Positions 1 to 7,270 of a stretch of DNA of 64,000 bases are shown here, in pieces. The notes beneath the pieces are model-generated. The model was not told the origin of the DNA. It worked only from the letters and a program-made list of their open reading frames with translations, and ran no database searches. The position numbers and the translations under genes are program-made. Each line of letters starts with the position of its first letter. Position 1 is the stretch's first letter. The stretch lies in the NCBI GenBank assembly GCA_050179875.1, contig JBFXES010000001.1, positions 1-64,000 on the forward strand, read 5' to 3'. Source of the DNA: JALOAT01 sp050179875. GTDB lineage: Bacteria > Pseudomonadota > Gammaproteobacteria > Thiohalomonadales > Thiohalomonadaceae.

Positions 1-493
1 GCTGCCGCTTTCTTCATTCTCGGTATCCCCGTCAGGTCTCAACAGGGATACATTTTCCGCCATATCAGCTACTTGCTTGATCGAATATCTCTATGTGCCG
101 ATCAGAAAAAATGAGGGGATCCCTAAGACGTTCACGACCAAACGGCGTTGGCGTGTTTTCAATCACTTGCGAGGCTCCTATCCGCGGATGGCTCACTTTT
201 GCAGAGGTTCCTTAGCTCATAGGATTCGGTGAAGTGCGAAATACATCGTGCGCCAGCGGTTATGAACCGTGGAGCTACGAGGTTCGGTTGGAGTGGCCCG
301 GTAAACGGGCGAGATGTATTGAGCCTGCGCGTCGGCGGACAACACTACGACATTCCAGGAACAGGAGTCCCCTCTGGCGCCAATCCTCTTCGCGATGGTG
401 CAGTCAGCGGCGCGTTAGGCGGTGGACCCAATGTAACCGCTCAATAAACCACGGCGGGTGTGATGAAGCCCGCCTTCACTGGAAGGCACAAGC
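1..493. other. Unresolved left-edge region, possible structured RNA
   Basis: No gene can be supported here. One plus-strand frame is open from the window edge to about 232 (roughly 76 codons) and could be the tail of a truncated gene, but its translation resembles nothing I know. Base composition is visibly less GC-rich than the rest of the window. Between 240 and 320 an outer 8-bp stem (240-247 with 313-320) encloses two perfect hairpins, 257-261/265-269 and 296-300/306-310, which is the layout of a small multibranched RNA. A short frame at 229-447 crosses the same bases and looks fortuitous. Confidence 0.3.
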
Positions 494-871
494 ATGAATG
501 ATTGGACCCTCGGATCGTTTCTGTTTTGGCTGGCAGTCGTCATTTTTGTCCCCGCGATCCTTGTCCACTTCACCCTCGGGCGCAAAGGCGGGCACCGTCT
601 CTTCGAGCGGGACAATCTTTCCCGAGAGGAAATCCGGAAGCTGCCCTTCACGATGGCGCGGAGGAAGGTCGCCTGGAATCTGAGAGGGTCCGCAGCCGCC
701 GTGGTCGGGCTGGCGATCGCCATGGCGCTTTATCCTCTTGGCTGTCTGATCGGACTGCCCATCAACGTATTCGGTATCTCGGACGAAACCCTGATCTACT
801 ACCTCGCGGGTGTGGTGGTGTTGGCCATTACGCTCGGCCCGGCCGTTTATCGCAAATGGCGCGGCGAATGA
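494..871 (+). CDS. Small three-helix membrane protein, unknown function
   Basis: This 125-residue protein was not recognised. Three hydrophobic stretches (about residues 7-27, 46-72 and 84-104) are separated by a charged segment rich in Arg, Lys and Glu (about residues 29-58), so it is probably an inner-membrane protein with a cytoplasmic loop. The ATG is preceded by a GGAAGG ribosome-binding site at 480-485. It stands alone on the plus strand, with no gene in the same direction until the oxidoreductase at 1729. Function unknown; coding status is likely because of the ribosome-binding site and the clean alternation of membrane and charged segments. Confidence 0.7.
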   Translation: MNDWTLGSFLFWLAVVIFVPAILVHFTLGRKGGHRLFERDNLSREEIRKLPFTMARRKVAWNLRGSAAAVVGLAIAMALYPLGCLIGLPINVFGISDETLIYYLAGVVVLAITLGPAVYRKWRGE

Positions 872-891
872 TAACGGCGCAAAAAGCGTGC

Positions 892-918
892 AAAAAAAAC
901 CCGTGCAATGCACGGGTT
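892..918 (-). terminator. Rho-independent terminator (minus strand)
   Basis: An inverted repeat at 898-905/911-918 (CCCGTG core, 5-nt loop) is flanked on its left by eight A residues at 892-899, which become the U-tract of a minus-strand transcript. No convincing minus-strand gene ends just to its right, so it may close a leftward RNA or act as a weak bidirectional barrier after the small membrane protein. Confidence 0.55.
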
Positions 919-1188
919 GGCTTTGAGGAGAATTGGCTTGGCGCTCGGAATGGGGGTTCGTCGCCAAACACACCTTCAAGGTTGTGCCTACAACTACAGC
1001 AGCGGTAGTCCGAACGAGAGGGAAGAGCTCATGCAGCTCCGGCGTGTCCCGGTGTGACCAATACCGGAAACATGCCTTGATTCGGACGAAGACAGGATGT
1101 CTTCATTCGTCGGCCAAGTCTTTAGGAAAAACTCGGAAATCTGGCATCGGATTTTTCCTGTGTCGACCGCGCACCCGTGGGGGCCTGG

Positions 1189-1234
1189 ATCTCGTGGACT
1201 CTTAGTAAACTCGATCTCGTCGACTCTTAGTAAA
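1189..1234. repeat. 21-bp direct repeat, two copies
   Basis: Two copies at 1189-1209 and 1214-1234 (ATCTCGT-S-GACTCTTAGTAAA) differ at one base (G or C in the middle) and are 25 bp apart. The second copy runs into the A-tract of the adjacent terminator. It could be a small duplication, a protein-binding pair, or an integration or recombination scar. Confidence 0.6.
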
Positions 1235-1257
1235 AAAGCCGCGCCCGAGGGCGCGGC
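1232..1257 (-). terminator. Rho-independent terminator of the 49-residue gene
   Basis: A 9-bp GC-rich stem (1238-1246 with 1249-1257) is followed, in the minus-strand direction, by six T residues (plus-strand A at 1232-1237). It lies 25 bases beyond the stop codon of the small minus-strand gene, giving that gene a complete monocistronic unit. Confidence 0.8.
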
Positions 1258-1281
1258 AGAGAGGGCAACGGGGAGACAGGT

Positions 1282-1431
1282 TTACGCACTCGCCAACAGC
1301 CAGGTGATCTCGCGGCCGAAGTAGCCGCTCAGCGCGGTGACGACTGCGAGGGCAACGAAGACGCTGTCGCGTACGATGCGGTGGGTGCGGTGGGTGCGGT
1401 GGGTGCGGTGGTTGAAGGTGGTCTGGTTCAT
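1282..1431 (-). CDS. 49-residue single-pass membrane protein with HRT repeats
   Basis: A short frame on the minus strand encodes a basic N-terminus with three His-Arg-Thr repeats (residues 8-16) and one hydrophobic helix (about residues 23-37), then a short tail ending LLASA. Support for a real gene: an AGGAAA ribosome-binding site upstream of the ATG, an intrinsic terminator just after the stop, and four 11-bp direct repeats at 1482-1525 placed where an activator would bind. The HRT repeats come from an in-frame 9-bp tandem repeat. Probably an inner-membrane micropeptide made under stress. The specific function is unknown. Confidence 0.65.
   Translation of the reverse strand: MNQTTFNHRTHRTHRTHRIVRDSVFVALAVVTALSGYFGREITWLLASA
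1378..1413. repeat. 9-bp in-frame tandem repeat (GCGGTGGGT)
   Basis: Three perfect copies (1378-1386, 1387-1395, 1396-1404) and a one-base variant (1405-1413) of GCGGTGGGT. On the minus strand each unit reads CAC CGC ACC and adds His-Arg-Thr to the N-terminus of the small membrane protein. A 9-bp unit preserves the frame, so copy-number change would lengthen or shorten the basic N-terminus without breaking the gene. Confidence 0.85.
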
Positions 1432-1481
1432 GGCCGGTTTCCTTTCGCGGGTAGGTTCTTTGTTGACGCATAGGCTAGTGA

Positions 1482-1525
1482 ACCCGCCTGAACGGAACCT
1501 GAGTGAAACCTTGCAGGAACCTTAA
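1482..1525 (-). promoter_or_regulatory. Four 11-bp direct repeats, PmrA/QseB-type operator
   Basis: Read on the minus strand, four head-to-tail 11-mers lie at 1515-1525, 1504-1514, 1493-1503 and 1482-1492. The first three share the core MAGGTTYC, and the fourth keeps only TTCAGG. Tandem 11-bp sites are typical of OmpR/PhoB-family response regulators, and TTAAGGTT-like half sites resemble PmrA/QseB boxes. The last unit ends about 50 bases upstream of the 49-residue gene, with a CTATGC sequence near 1469 as a possible -10. The array is also about 200 bases upstream of the oxidoreductase on the other strand, so the target is inferred from spacing. Confidence 0.5.
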
Positions 1526-1728
1526 TCCTGCGCCGGGAACGACTGCGCGGTTGCATGGGAGCCGGGGCCGGAAAGGCATCCCGGGTCCATGATTCACCAG
1601 CGCTACCGGGCGCGCCGTCCATACGCAGGAGCTCTCGTGGCCTGATTCCCGGGCCCCCGAAGGCGGAATCTGGATTCGTCACAAGAATCTGGGGGAACAT
1701 ATCGGTCCCGACAGTCTGGAGGAGAGGT

Positions 1729-2796
1729 ATGACCAGCGCATTGTTCACACCGGTGGATCTTGGAAGCCTGCACCTGAAGAACCGCATCGTGATGGCGCCC
1801 ATGACGCGCTCCCGCGCCATCGACAACCTGCCCAACGATCTCATGGCCAGGTACTACGCCATGCGCGCCGAGGCGGGCCTCATCATCAGCGAAGGGGTCT
1901 CGCCGTCGCCCAATGGCCTCGGCTATGCCCGCACCCCCGGCATCTATTCCGGGGCGCAGGTGGAGGGATGGCGCAAGGTGACGGACGCCGTCCACCAGGC
2001 CGGAGGCCGGATTTTCATCCAGTTGATGCACGCCGGGCGTATCTGCCATCCCCTGAATCTGCCTGCCGGTGCGCGGATGCTCGCGCCGTCGGAGATCGCA
2101 GCCGAAGGAGAGATCTGGACGGACAGCAGCGGTCCGCAGCCCCATCCGTCGCCCGCCGCCATGACCGAGGCCGACATCCTTGCGACCATCGCCGAGTATG
2201 CGACGGCCGCGCGCAACGCCATGGACGCGGGCTTCGACGGCGTCGAACTGCACGGCGCGAACGGTTACCTGATCGACCAGTTCCTGAACACGGCTTCCAA
2301 TCGGCGTACCGACCGCTGGGGCGGATCGGCGGAGAACCGCATCCGGTTTGCCGTGGAAGTGGCAAAGGCGTGCGCGGAAGCCATCGGTGCGGAGCGCATC
2401 GGCATGCGCGTCTCGCCTTACGGCGTGTTCAACTGCATGGCGCCCGATGCGGAAATGGACAGCATGTACGAGCGCCTGATGGCGGAACTGAATGCCGTCG
2501 GGCTAGTATACATCCACGTGGTCGACCACAGTTCCATGGGGGCACCGGAAGTGCCGCAGTCGGTGAAGGACATGATCCGGCGCAGCTTCAAGGGCAAGTA
2601 CATCCTGTCCGGCGGTTACGACCTGGTGCGTGCGAACGCGGATCTGGAAGCCAACCGGGGTGATTTGGTGGCCTTCGGGCGTCCATTCATTTCCAATCCC
2701 GACCTGGTAAGGAAACTGCGGGAGGGGATTCCGCTCACCCCTCCGGACATGGCCACGTTTTATACCCCCGGCGAGAAGGGCTATCTCGACTACTGA
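1729..2796 (+). CDS. Old yellow enzyme family FMN-dependent ene-reductase
   Basis: A 355-residue flavin oxidoreductase of the OYE/N-ethylmaleimide reductase type, which reduces activated C=C bonds with NAD(P)H. Family marks: an APMTR segment near the start, QLMHAGR (about residue 98), HGANGYL with the catalytic-pocket His-Asn pair (about 177), R-TD-WGGS (about 195), and a C-terminal FGRPFISNPDLV phosphate-binding segment, ending with the EKGYLDY tail usual for NemA-like proteins. The frame is open further upstream, but ATG 1729 is chosen because GGAGGAGAG at 1718-1726 is an ideal ribosome-binding site and the protein then starts at the family's normal N-terminus. An SDR follows on the same strand. 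Substrate not inferable. Confidence 0.9.
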   Translation: MTSALFTPVDLGSLHLKNRIVMAPMTRSRAIDNLPNDLMARYYAMRAEAGLIISEGVSPSPNGLGYARTPGIYSGAQVEGWRKVTDAVHQAGGRIFIQLMHAGRICHPLNLPAGARMLAPSEIAAEGEIWTDSSGPQPHPSPAAMTEADILATIAEYATAARNAMDAGFDGVELHGANGYLIDQFLNTASNRRTDRWGGSAENRIRFAVEVAKACAEAIGAERIGMRVSPYGVFNCMAPDAEMDSMYERLMAELNAVGLVYIHVVDHSSMGAPEVPQSVKDMIRRSFKGKYILSGGYDLVRANADLEANRGDLVAFGRPFISNPDLVRKLREGIPLTPPDMATFYTPGEKGYLDY

Positions 2797-2913
2797 GACG
2801 ACGAGACAACCCCTCCGGACTGCGAGTACCCAGCGCCTGCGTCGGAACCCGATTGGGCAGGATCACCTCAGCGCAATGCGTGAGCACTCAGGACAAAGGA
2901 AAAGGAGAATCTC

Positions 2914-3669
2914 ATGGCCTTGTTGAACGGAAAGGTAGCGGTGGTGACCGGTGCGGCTTCGGGCATCGGCCGGTCGATCGCACTGGTCTATGCGCGCGAG
3001 GGGGCGCGTGTGGTGGTTTCGGACTTCAACGCCGAGGGCGGTGAGGAAACCGCGCGCATGGTACGGGAAGCCGGCGGCGAGGCCATGTTCGTTCAGACCA
3101 ATGTGACCGATCCGGCCTCCTGCGAGACGCTGGTGAACGCTGCGGTGAACACCTACGGCCGCCTGGACGTGGCCTGCAACAATGCGGGCATCGGCGGTGA
3201 GCAGGCGCCGTCCGCCGAATACGGCATCGATGCATGGCGTCAGGTCATTGACGTAAACCTGTCGGGGGTCTTCTACTGCATGAAGTACCAGATTGCCGCC
3301 ATGCTGAAGACCGGCGGTGGTGCCATCGTGAACATGGCGTCCATCCTGGGGCAGGTAGGGTTCGCCAATTCGGTGGCCTACGTGGCAGCGAAGCACGGCG
3401 TGGTGGGCATGACCAAGACCGCAGGCCTCGAATACAGCGCGCGCGGCATTCGGGTGAATGCAGTGGGACCGGCGTTCATACGTACGCCCATGATCCAGGC
3501 GCTGGAGCAGGACCCGCAGAGCTACAAGTTCCTGCTGGACCGGCATCCCATCGGCCGTCTGGGCGAGCCCGGGGAGGTGGCGGAACTGGTGACCTGGCTG
3601 AGTTCCGACAAGGCCTCCTTCGTGACCGGCGCCTATTACCCGGTGGACGGCGGTTACCTGGCCCATTGA
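2914..3669 (+). CDS. Short-chain dehydrogenase/reductase (classical SDR)
   Basis: A 251-residue classical SDR, likely NAD(P)H-dependent. The Rossmann cofactor motif TGAASGIG is at residues 12-19, NNAG at 89-92, and the catalytic Ser143, Tyr156 and Lys160 (YVAAK) are all present. The C-terminus has the usual PVDGGY motif. Asp37 after the second beta strand (VVVSDF) favours NAD over NADP. The start follows a strong AAAGGAAAAGGAG site. It lies 117 bases after the ene-reductase on the same strand, so the two may be co-transcribed. The substrate cannot be told from sequence; annotations such as glucose 1-dehydrogenase would be over-specific. Confidence 0.92.
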   Translation: MALLNGKVAVVTGAASGIGRSIALVYAREGARVVVSDFNAEGGEETARMVREAGGEAMFVQTNVTDPASCETLVNAAVNTYGRLDVACNNAGIGGEQAPSAEYGIDAWRQVIDVNLSGVFYCMKYQIAAMLKTGGGAIVNMASILGQVGFANSVAYVAAKHGVVGMTKTAGLEYSARGIRVNAVGPAFIRTPMIQALEQDPQSYKFLLDRHPIGRLGEPGEVAELVTWLSSDKASFVTGAYYPVDGGYLAH

Positions 3670-3677
3670 GGGAGCGC

Positions 3678-3711
3678 AGGGGACGTGTCACGAAGGCGTG
3701 GCATGTCCCCT
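3678..3711 (+). terminator. Hairpin after the SDR gene
   Basis: A 10-bp stem (3678-3687 with 3702-3711, AGGGGAC core, one G-T wobble) begins 9 bases after the SDR stop codon. It has no T-tract, so it may be a weak terminator or an RNA-stabilising structure. Confidence 0.4.
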
Positions 3712-3826
3712 CGGCCGTTGCCACGCGTATCCGCCCTATTGCGCACGGGCTCCGGCATGCCTTCCCGGCGGAGCGGCGCGGGAGGGCCGTCTAGACTGAC
3801 GGTGCCCACGAACCGGAGTCCGGATC

Positions 3827-4381
3827 ATGCGAACGCAGTACTATGCCGCAGCGAGCCTGGACGGCTACATCGCCACCGAGGATGACTCCCTCGACTGGCT
3901 GTTTTCGCTCGGGGATGTGGATGAAACGAGCTATCCACAGTTCATCCGGGACGTGGGCGCCCTGGTCATGGGCTCGGCCACTTATGAATGGATGCTGCGC
4001 CATGTGATCAGGCCCGACTCCGCACCTCCGGGCCAGTGGCCGTACACGCAGCCCACCTGGGTCTTCTCCAGCCGCGACCTGCCGGGCATACCCGGAGCGG
4101 ACATCCGCTTTGCCAGAGGCGACGTGCGTCCCGTGTACGAACAGACGCGCGCCGTTGCCAACGGCAAGAACCTCTGGGTCGTGGGCGGGGGCGGACTCGC
4201 GGGCCAGTTCTATGATGCGGGCCTTCTGAACGACATCATCGTCCAGGTCAGCTCGGTCGTTCTGTGCTCCGGCAAACCGCTGATGCCCCGACGGATCACG
4301 TCACCTTCGCTCAGGCTCGTGTCGGTTCAACAGTTCGGCGAAGGTTTCGCGGAGCTGCGTTACGAGGTCCGCTATCCGTAG
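3827..4381 (+). CDS. Dihydrofolate reductase-like protein, RibD C-terminal domain
   Basis: A 184-residue single-domain protein of the RibD C-terminal/DHFR-fold family. It opens with the typical first strand and loop, YYAAASLDGYIATEDDSLDWL, and has a nucleotide-binding-type glycine cluster (VVGGGGLAGQ, about residues 122-131) like other NADPH-dependent members. The family is widespread, mostly uncharacterised, and is not the folate-pathway FolA. It stands alone between the SDR and a convergent coiled-coil gene. Start chosen at the ATG that places the first beta strand at the extreme N-terminus. Confidence 0.85.
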   Translation: MRTQYYAAASLDGYIATEDDSLDWLFSLGDVDETSYPQFIRDVGALVMGSATYEWMLRHVIRPDSAPPGQWPYTQPTWVFSSRDLPGIPGADIRFARGDVRPVYEQTRAVANGKNLWVVGGGGLAGQFYDAGLLNDIIVQVSSVVLCSGKPLMPRRITSPSLRLVSVQQFGEGFAELRYEVRYP

Positions 4382-4490
4382 GCCTTGAAGCTCAACCGCG
4401 GACGCCACTGAGAAGAACAGGGCGTCCTCTGTTCTCTGGGGTTCCGTGTTTCAGTGTTGGGTCGCCGAGGGTTACGTCGGGCGGACAAAG

Positions 4491-4526
4491 AAAAGGGCCG
4501 GTACCTCGGCGAGGATACCGGCCCTT
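4491..4526 (-). terminator. Rho-independent terminator of the coiled-coil gene
   Basis: An 11-bp stem at 4493-4503/4516-4526, extended inward by CCTC/GAGG, is flanked on the left by an A-rich run (AAAGAAAA) that is the U-tract of the minus-strand transcript. It sits 18 bases after the stop codon at 4544. Confidence 0.8.
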
Positions 4527-4543
4527 GCGATGCAGGATGGCCC

Positions 4544-5314
4544 TCAGCGCTTTGCCTTGGCTGCGGGTTTCTTCTCCTCCGGCGCGGCGCTCTTTTCGAT
4601 GCTTTCGAGCAGTGCCGTATCCAGCGCGGGCAGTGCCGCCAGGCTGGAGGCGTCCGCCACCAGCGGCTTGAGCTGGGCGTGGAGGGATTCGCTCAGGGTG
4701 TGCAGCTCGCGGTAGCGTTCGGCAAGTTGCACGGCGGCTTCCTGGGCGGCCTGCAACTTGTTCACGCGCTCCTCGAGGGTCTTCTTGTCCTTGCGCAAGG
4801 CAGCGGCCTGGTCTTCCGCCAGCTTGCGTGCATCGGCCTCGTCCTTCTTCTGCTTCTGCAGGGTCTTGAGCTTCTTCACCACGTTCTGCGGGGTGTCGGA
4901 CAGAACGGCGTGAATGCCCTTGATCTCCTTGTCCTTCTCCGCCAGGCGTGCTTTCAGATCATTGACAGTCTTGGCGTTGCTGTCGCGGATGTCCGTGATC
5001 TGCTGTTCCAGCTTCTGCTGCTGGGCCACGGCCTCGGCATGGGCGGCCTGGGAGGCCGTCAGGGCCTTCTGGGTCTCCGCCAGTTTCTTCTCTGCTGCGG
5101 CAACGGCTTCCTTGGCCTGTTCCTGGGCCTTGCTGACGGCCGCGTCGGCCTTGGCGGCGCGCTCGACCGCCGCCTTCAAAGCGGCTTCCAGTTCCTGCGG
5201 GGTGCAGTTGGGGTCGAGCTTCAGGGCGTCGGTTGCCGCCCGCATCAGGATCTGCTTGCTGATCGCAAGTTCTTTCCAGACTTTGAGCTGAAGTTCCAGG
5301 TCTGTATCTGTCAC
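4544..5314 (-). CDS. Long coiled-coil protein with Ala/Lys-rich tail
   Basis: A 256-residue, almost wholly alpha-helical protein: after a short N-terminal segment that may be globular (about 1-50, with one Cys), heptad-rich Ala/Glu/Lys/Gln sequence runs from about residue 50 to 210, and the end is basic (PEEKKPAAKAKR). No signal peptide or membrane helix is seen, so it is probably cytoplasmic, perhaps DNA- or membrane-associated. A GTG at 5314 is taken as start because GGAG lies 7 bases upstream and the heptads begin soon after. The open frame continues far upstream but there it is compositionally unlike protein. Function unknown. Confidence 0.75.
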   Translation of the reverse strand: MTDTDLELQLKVWKELAISKQILMRAATDALKLDPNCTPQELEAALKAAVERAAKADAAVSKAQEQAKEAVAAAEKKLAETQKALTASQAAHAEAVAQQQKLEQQITDIRDSNAKTVNDLKARLAEKDKEIKGIHAVLSDTPQNVVKKLKTLQKQKKDEADARKLAEDQAAALRKDKKTLEERVNKLQAAQEAAVQLAERYRELHTLSESLHAQLKPLVADASSLAALPALDTALLESIEKSAAPEEKKPAAKAKR

Positions 5315-5843
5315 GTGTTCTCCGGGATGTTTCAGTGTGCCCGTCGGATGACGCTGGGCGGGGTGCTGCAAGGGGGAGCGCTGGGCCCCTCCGATGAGGC
5401 GCGGGAGCATACGGCAAGACTCGGTTTCACGCCAGTCCTGAAGCGCTGTTAACCCGCAGTAAGGAGTCACTTGGCCGGCAACCCGCCCGATTGCGGCCTC
5501 GAAACCGCCCGCGCGTGCGACAGGCGGGCGGTTCCCCGGGGTGAAAACGGCGTCTGACCCGTTCAGGCGGGGGCCTGTCCGAGCCCTGGAAGCGCCCTTC
5601 CCCGGCGCGGGCAGCGCCGTCAGGGTCCGGAGCACCGGGCCTGCGAGGAGCGCAATTGGAGGCAGCCCACGGTTTTCGCGCCCGCGCCGGGCTATGCTCC
5701 GCCCCTCGCCGGAAAAGTCGGCGGCCGCACGACTGTCCGCGCGCCAAGGGCGTGACCGTGTCCGGAGGCGGCGGTTTTTCCGGCTGCGGTTCCGTGCCGA
5801 CTGTGAAAAAATACCCCCACTAACAAACAGCACAGCGATAGCC
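5315..5843. other. Intergenic region between divergent genes
   Basis: About 530 bases with no supported gene. It separates the coiled-coil gene (minus) from the FabMG-like gene (plus), so it should hold both promoters. The only clear structure is a perfect 10-bp inverted repeat at 5503-5512/5524-5533 (AACCGCCCGC). Long frames crossing it on both strands are GC-driven. Confidence 0.5.
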
Positions 5844-7157
5844 ATGCCTGAAATGAAGTCCCTTCGTGATTTGCCGACCCGGAACATCTTTCGTCCGGGC
5901 GATGTGTTTGTCCTTTTTGGTGAACTGTTCGGCCGCGGTTATGCCAACGGCCTCGTGGACGAGGCGCGCCGGGCCGGGATGACCATCGTCGGCATCACCG
6001 TCGGGCGCCGCGACGCGGACAATCGCCTGCGGCCGCTGAACGAGGAGGAACTGCAGGCCGCCGAGGCCAATCTGGGCGGAAAGATCATCAACGTCCCGCT
6101 CATGGCCGGCTTTGATCTGGACGCCCCCGAGGGTACGCCCACGCCGACCGACCTGCTCGCCGAGCTGAAACTGGACAACTGGCGCGAGGCCAAGCTGGAC
6201 TGGGCACACATCGAGCGCTGCCGTGCCGTGGGCGTGGAGCGTTTCAGGAACTCCGTGGCCAAGGTGATGCAGACCCTCGACGGCATGATCCCCGCCGGGG
6301 CGAACGTATTCTTCGCCCACACCATGGCGGGCGGCATTCCCAAGACCAAGGTGTTCCTGGCCATCGCCAATCGCGTCTACAAGGGCCGCGGCGAGCGCTT
6401 CCTGTCCTCGCGCGCGCTGCTGGACAGCGATCTGGGCAAGATGATCCTGATGAATTTCGACGAGGTCACGGCCAACACCTTCCAGTACCTCATCGAGGGC
6501 AGCCGCGCCATCCGCGAGCGCGTGACCGCGGGCGGCGGCGAGGTGCGCTACACCGCCTATGGCTATCACGGTACCGAGATCCTCATTCAGGACCGCTACC
6601 AGTGGCAGACCTACACCAACTACACCCAGGGCTACGCCAAGATGCGCCTGGAGGAGCGCGCCCGCGCGGCCTGGGCGCAGGGCGTGAAGGCCACGGTGTT
6701 CAACTGCCCGGAGATCCGCACCAACTCCAGCGACATCTTCGTGGGCGTGGAGCTGTCTTTGTTCCCGCTGCTGAAGGCGCTGAAGCGTGAAGGCGGCGGC
6801 GCCTGGGCCGAGGCGCAGTGGGCTGCGTGCCAGGACCTGCTGCAGGAAGGCGTTTCGCTGCAATCCATCCTCGACATGATCGAGCGCTACAACACCGATT
6901 CCACCATCGCCGCCTTCCGCAACTTCGAGGCCTGGCCCATGGACAACACGGCGGAACTGGCCGACGTCATGGTGGGCACCTCCGAGGAGATCACGGGCCT
7001 GCACAAGGATCGCAAGGCCCTCATCAGCGACCACCTGAGTGCGCTGGTGCTGGAAGGCACGGGACCGCTCATGTTCCACGAGGCCTCCGAGCCCGGCGGC
7101 CCGGTGCTCTGGCTCAACCACGACATCATCGCCAAGCAGCTCAACAAGCTGCACTGA
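5844..7157 (+). CDS. FabMG-like conserved protein (putative enoyl-ACP reductase family)
   Basis: A 437-residue cytoplasmic protein that I recall being grouped under 'enoyl-ACP reductase FabMG family'. I cannot confirm the reaction. The first third has a Rossmann-like beginning (FVLFGELFGRGYANGLVDEA, about residues 22-41) followed by ITVGRRDADNRLRPL. Later conserved-looking blocks are FFAHTMAGGIPKTKVF (about 155-170), AYGYHGTEIL and FNCPEIRTNSSDIF. Two ATGs three codons apart could start it; the first is listed, and neither has a strong ribosome-binding site. It is monocistronic, followed by a REP-like palindrome and a convergent lipoprotein gene. The real gene is secure, the enzymology is not. 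Confidence 0.7.
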   Translation: MPEMKSLRDLPTRNIFRPGDVFVLFGELFGRGYANGLVDEARRAGMTIVGITVGRRDADNRLRPLNEEELQAAEANLGGKIINVPLMAGFDLDAPEGTPTPTDLLAELKLDNWREAKLDWAHIERCRAVGVERFRNSVAKVMQTLDGMIPAGANVFFAHTMAGGIPKTKVFLAIANRVYKGRGERFLSSRALLDSDLGKMILMNFDEVTANTFQYLIEGSRAIRERVTAGGGEVRYTAYGYHGTEILIQDRYQWQTYTNYTQGYAKMRLEERARAAWAQGVKATVFNCPEIRTNSSDIFVGVELSLFPLLKALKREGGGAWAEAQWAACQDLLQEGVSLQSILDMIERYNTDSTIAAFRNFEAWPMDNTAELADVMVGTSEEITGLHKDRKALISDHLSALVLEGTGPLMFHEASEPGGPVLWLNHDIIAKQLNKLH

Positions 7158-7204
7158 ACGAAGGCGCGGGCATAGCCCGTGCTTCCCTCGCGCAGGCGAT
7201 AACC

Positions 7205-7270
7205 ATCGCGGCCTGAGGCCGCTCCTACAGCTGGAATCACCAACTTGTGGGAGCGGCCTCAGGCCGCGAT
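7205..7270. repeat. REP-like inverted repeat (GCGGCCTGAGGCCGCTCC family)
   Basis: Two 25-base arms (7205-7229 and 7246-7270) are inverted copies differing by one base, with a 16-base loop. Each arm reads ATCGCGGCCTGAGGCCGCTCC outward. A single arm of the same family recurs at 24401-24424, so it is a dispersed element in this genome. The right arm overlaps the last codons and stop of the minus-strand lipoprotein gene. Such palindromes often act as terminators between convergent genes, which is the arrangement here. Confidence 0.85.

Larger units (their letters stand above)
919..1281. other. Intergenic stretch without a supported gene
   Basis: About 360 bases without a convincing reading frame in any direction. 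It holds a short inverted repeat (TTGGCG near 930 with CGCCAA near 960), a near-identical 21-bp direct repeat at 1189-1234, and at its right end the terminator of the small minus-strand gene that begins at 1431. Confidence 0.5.

Noticed and set aside
411..420. GTTAGGC resembling an integron attC core site
   Set aside because: No matching GCCTAAC-type partner within 60-150 bases upstream and no integrase or cassette gene.
229..447. 72-codon frame near the left edge
   Set aside because: No ribosome-binding site or recognisable protein features, and it covers the possible RNA fold.
923..967. Inverted TTGGCG/CGCCAA region as a tRNA-like fold
   Set aside because: It lacks the T-loop GTTC-A-C and acceptor stem of a tRNA.
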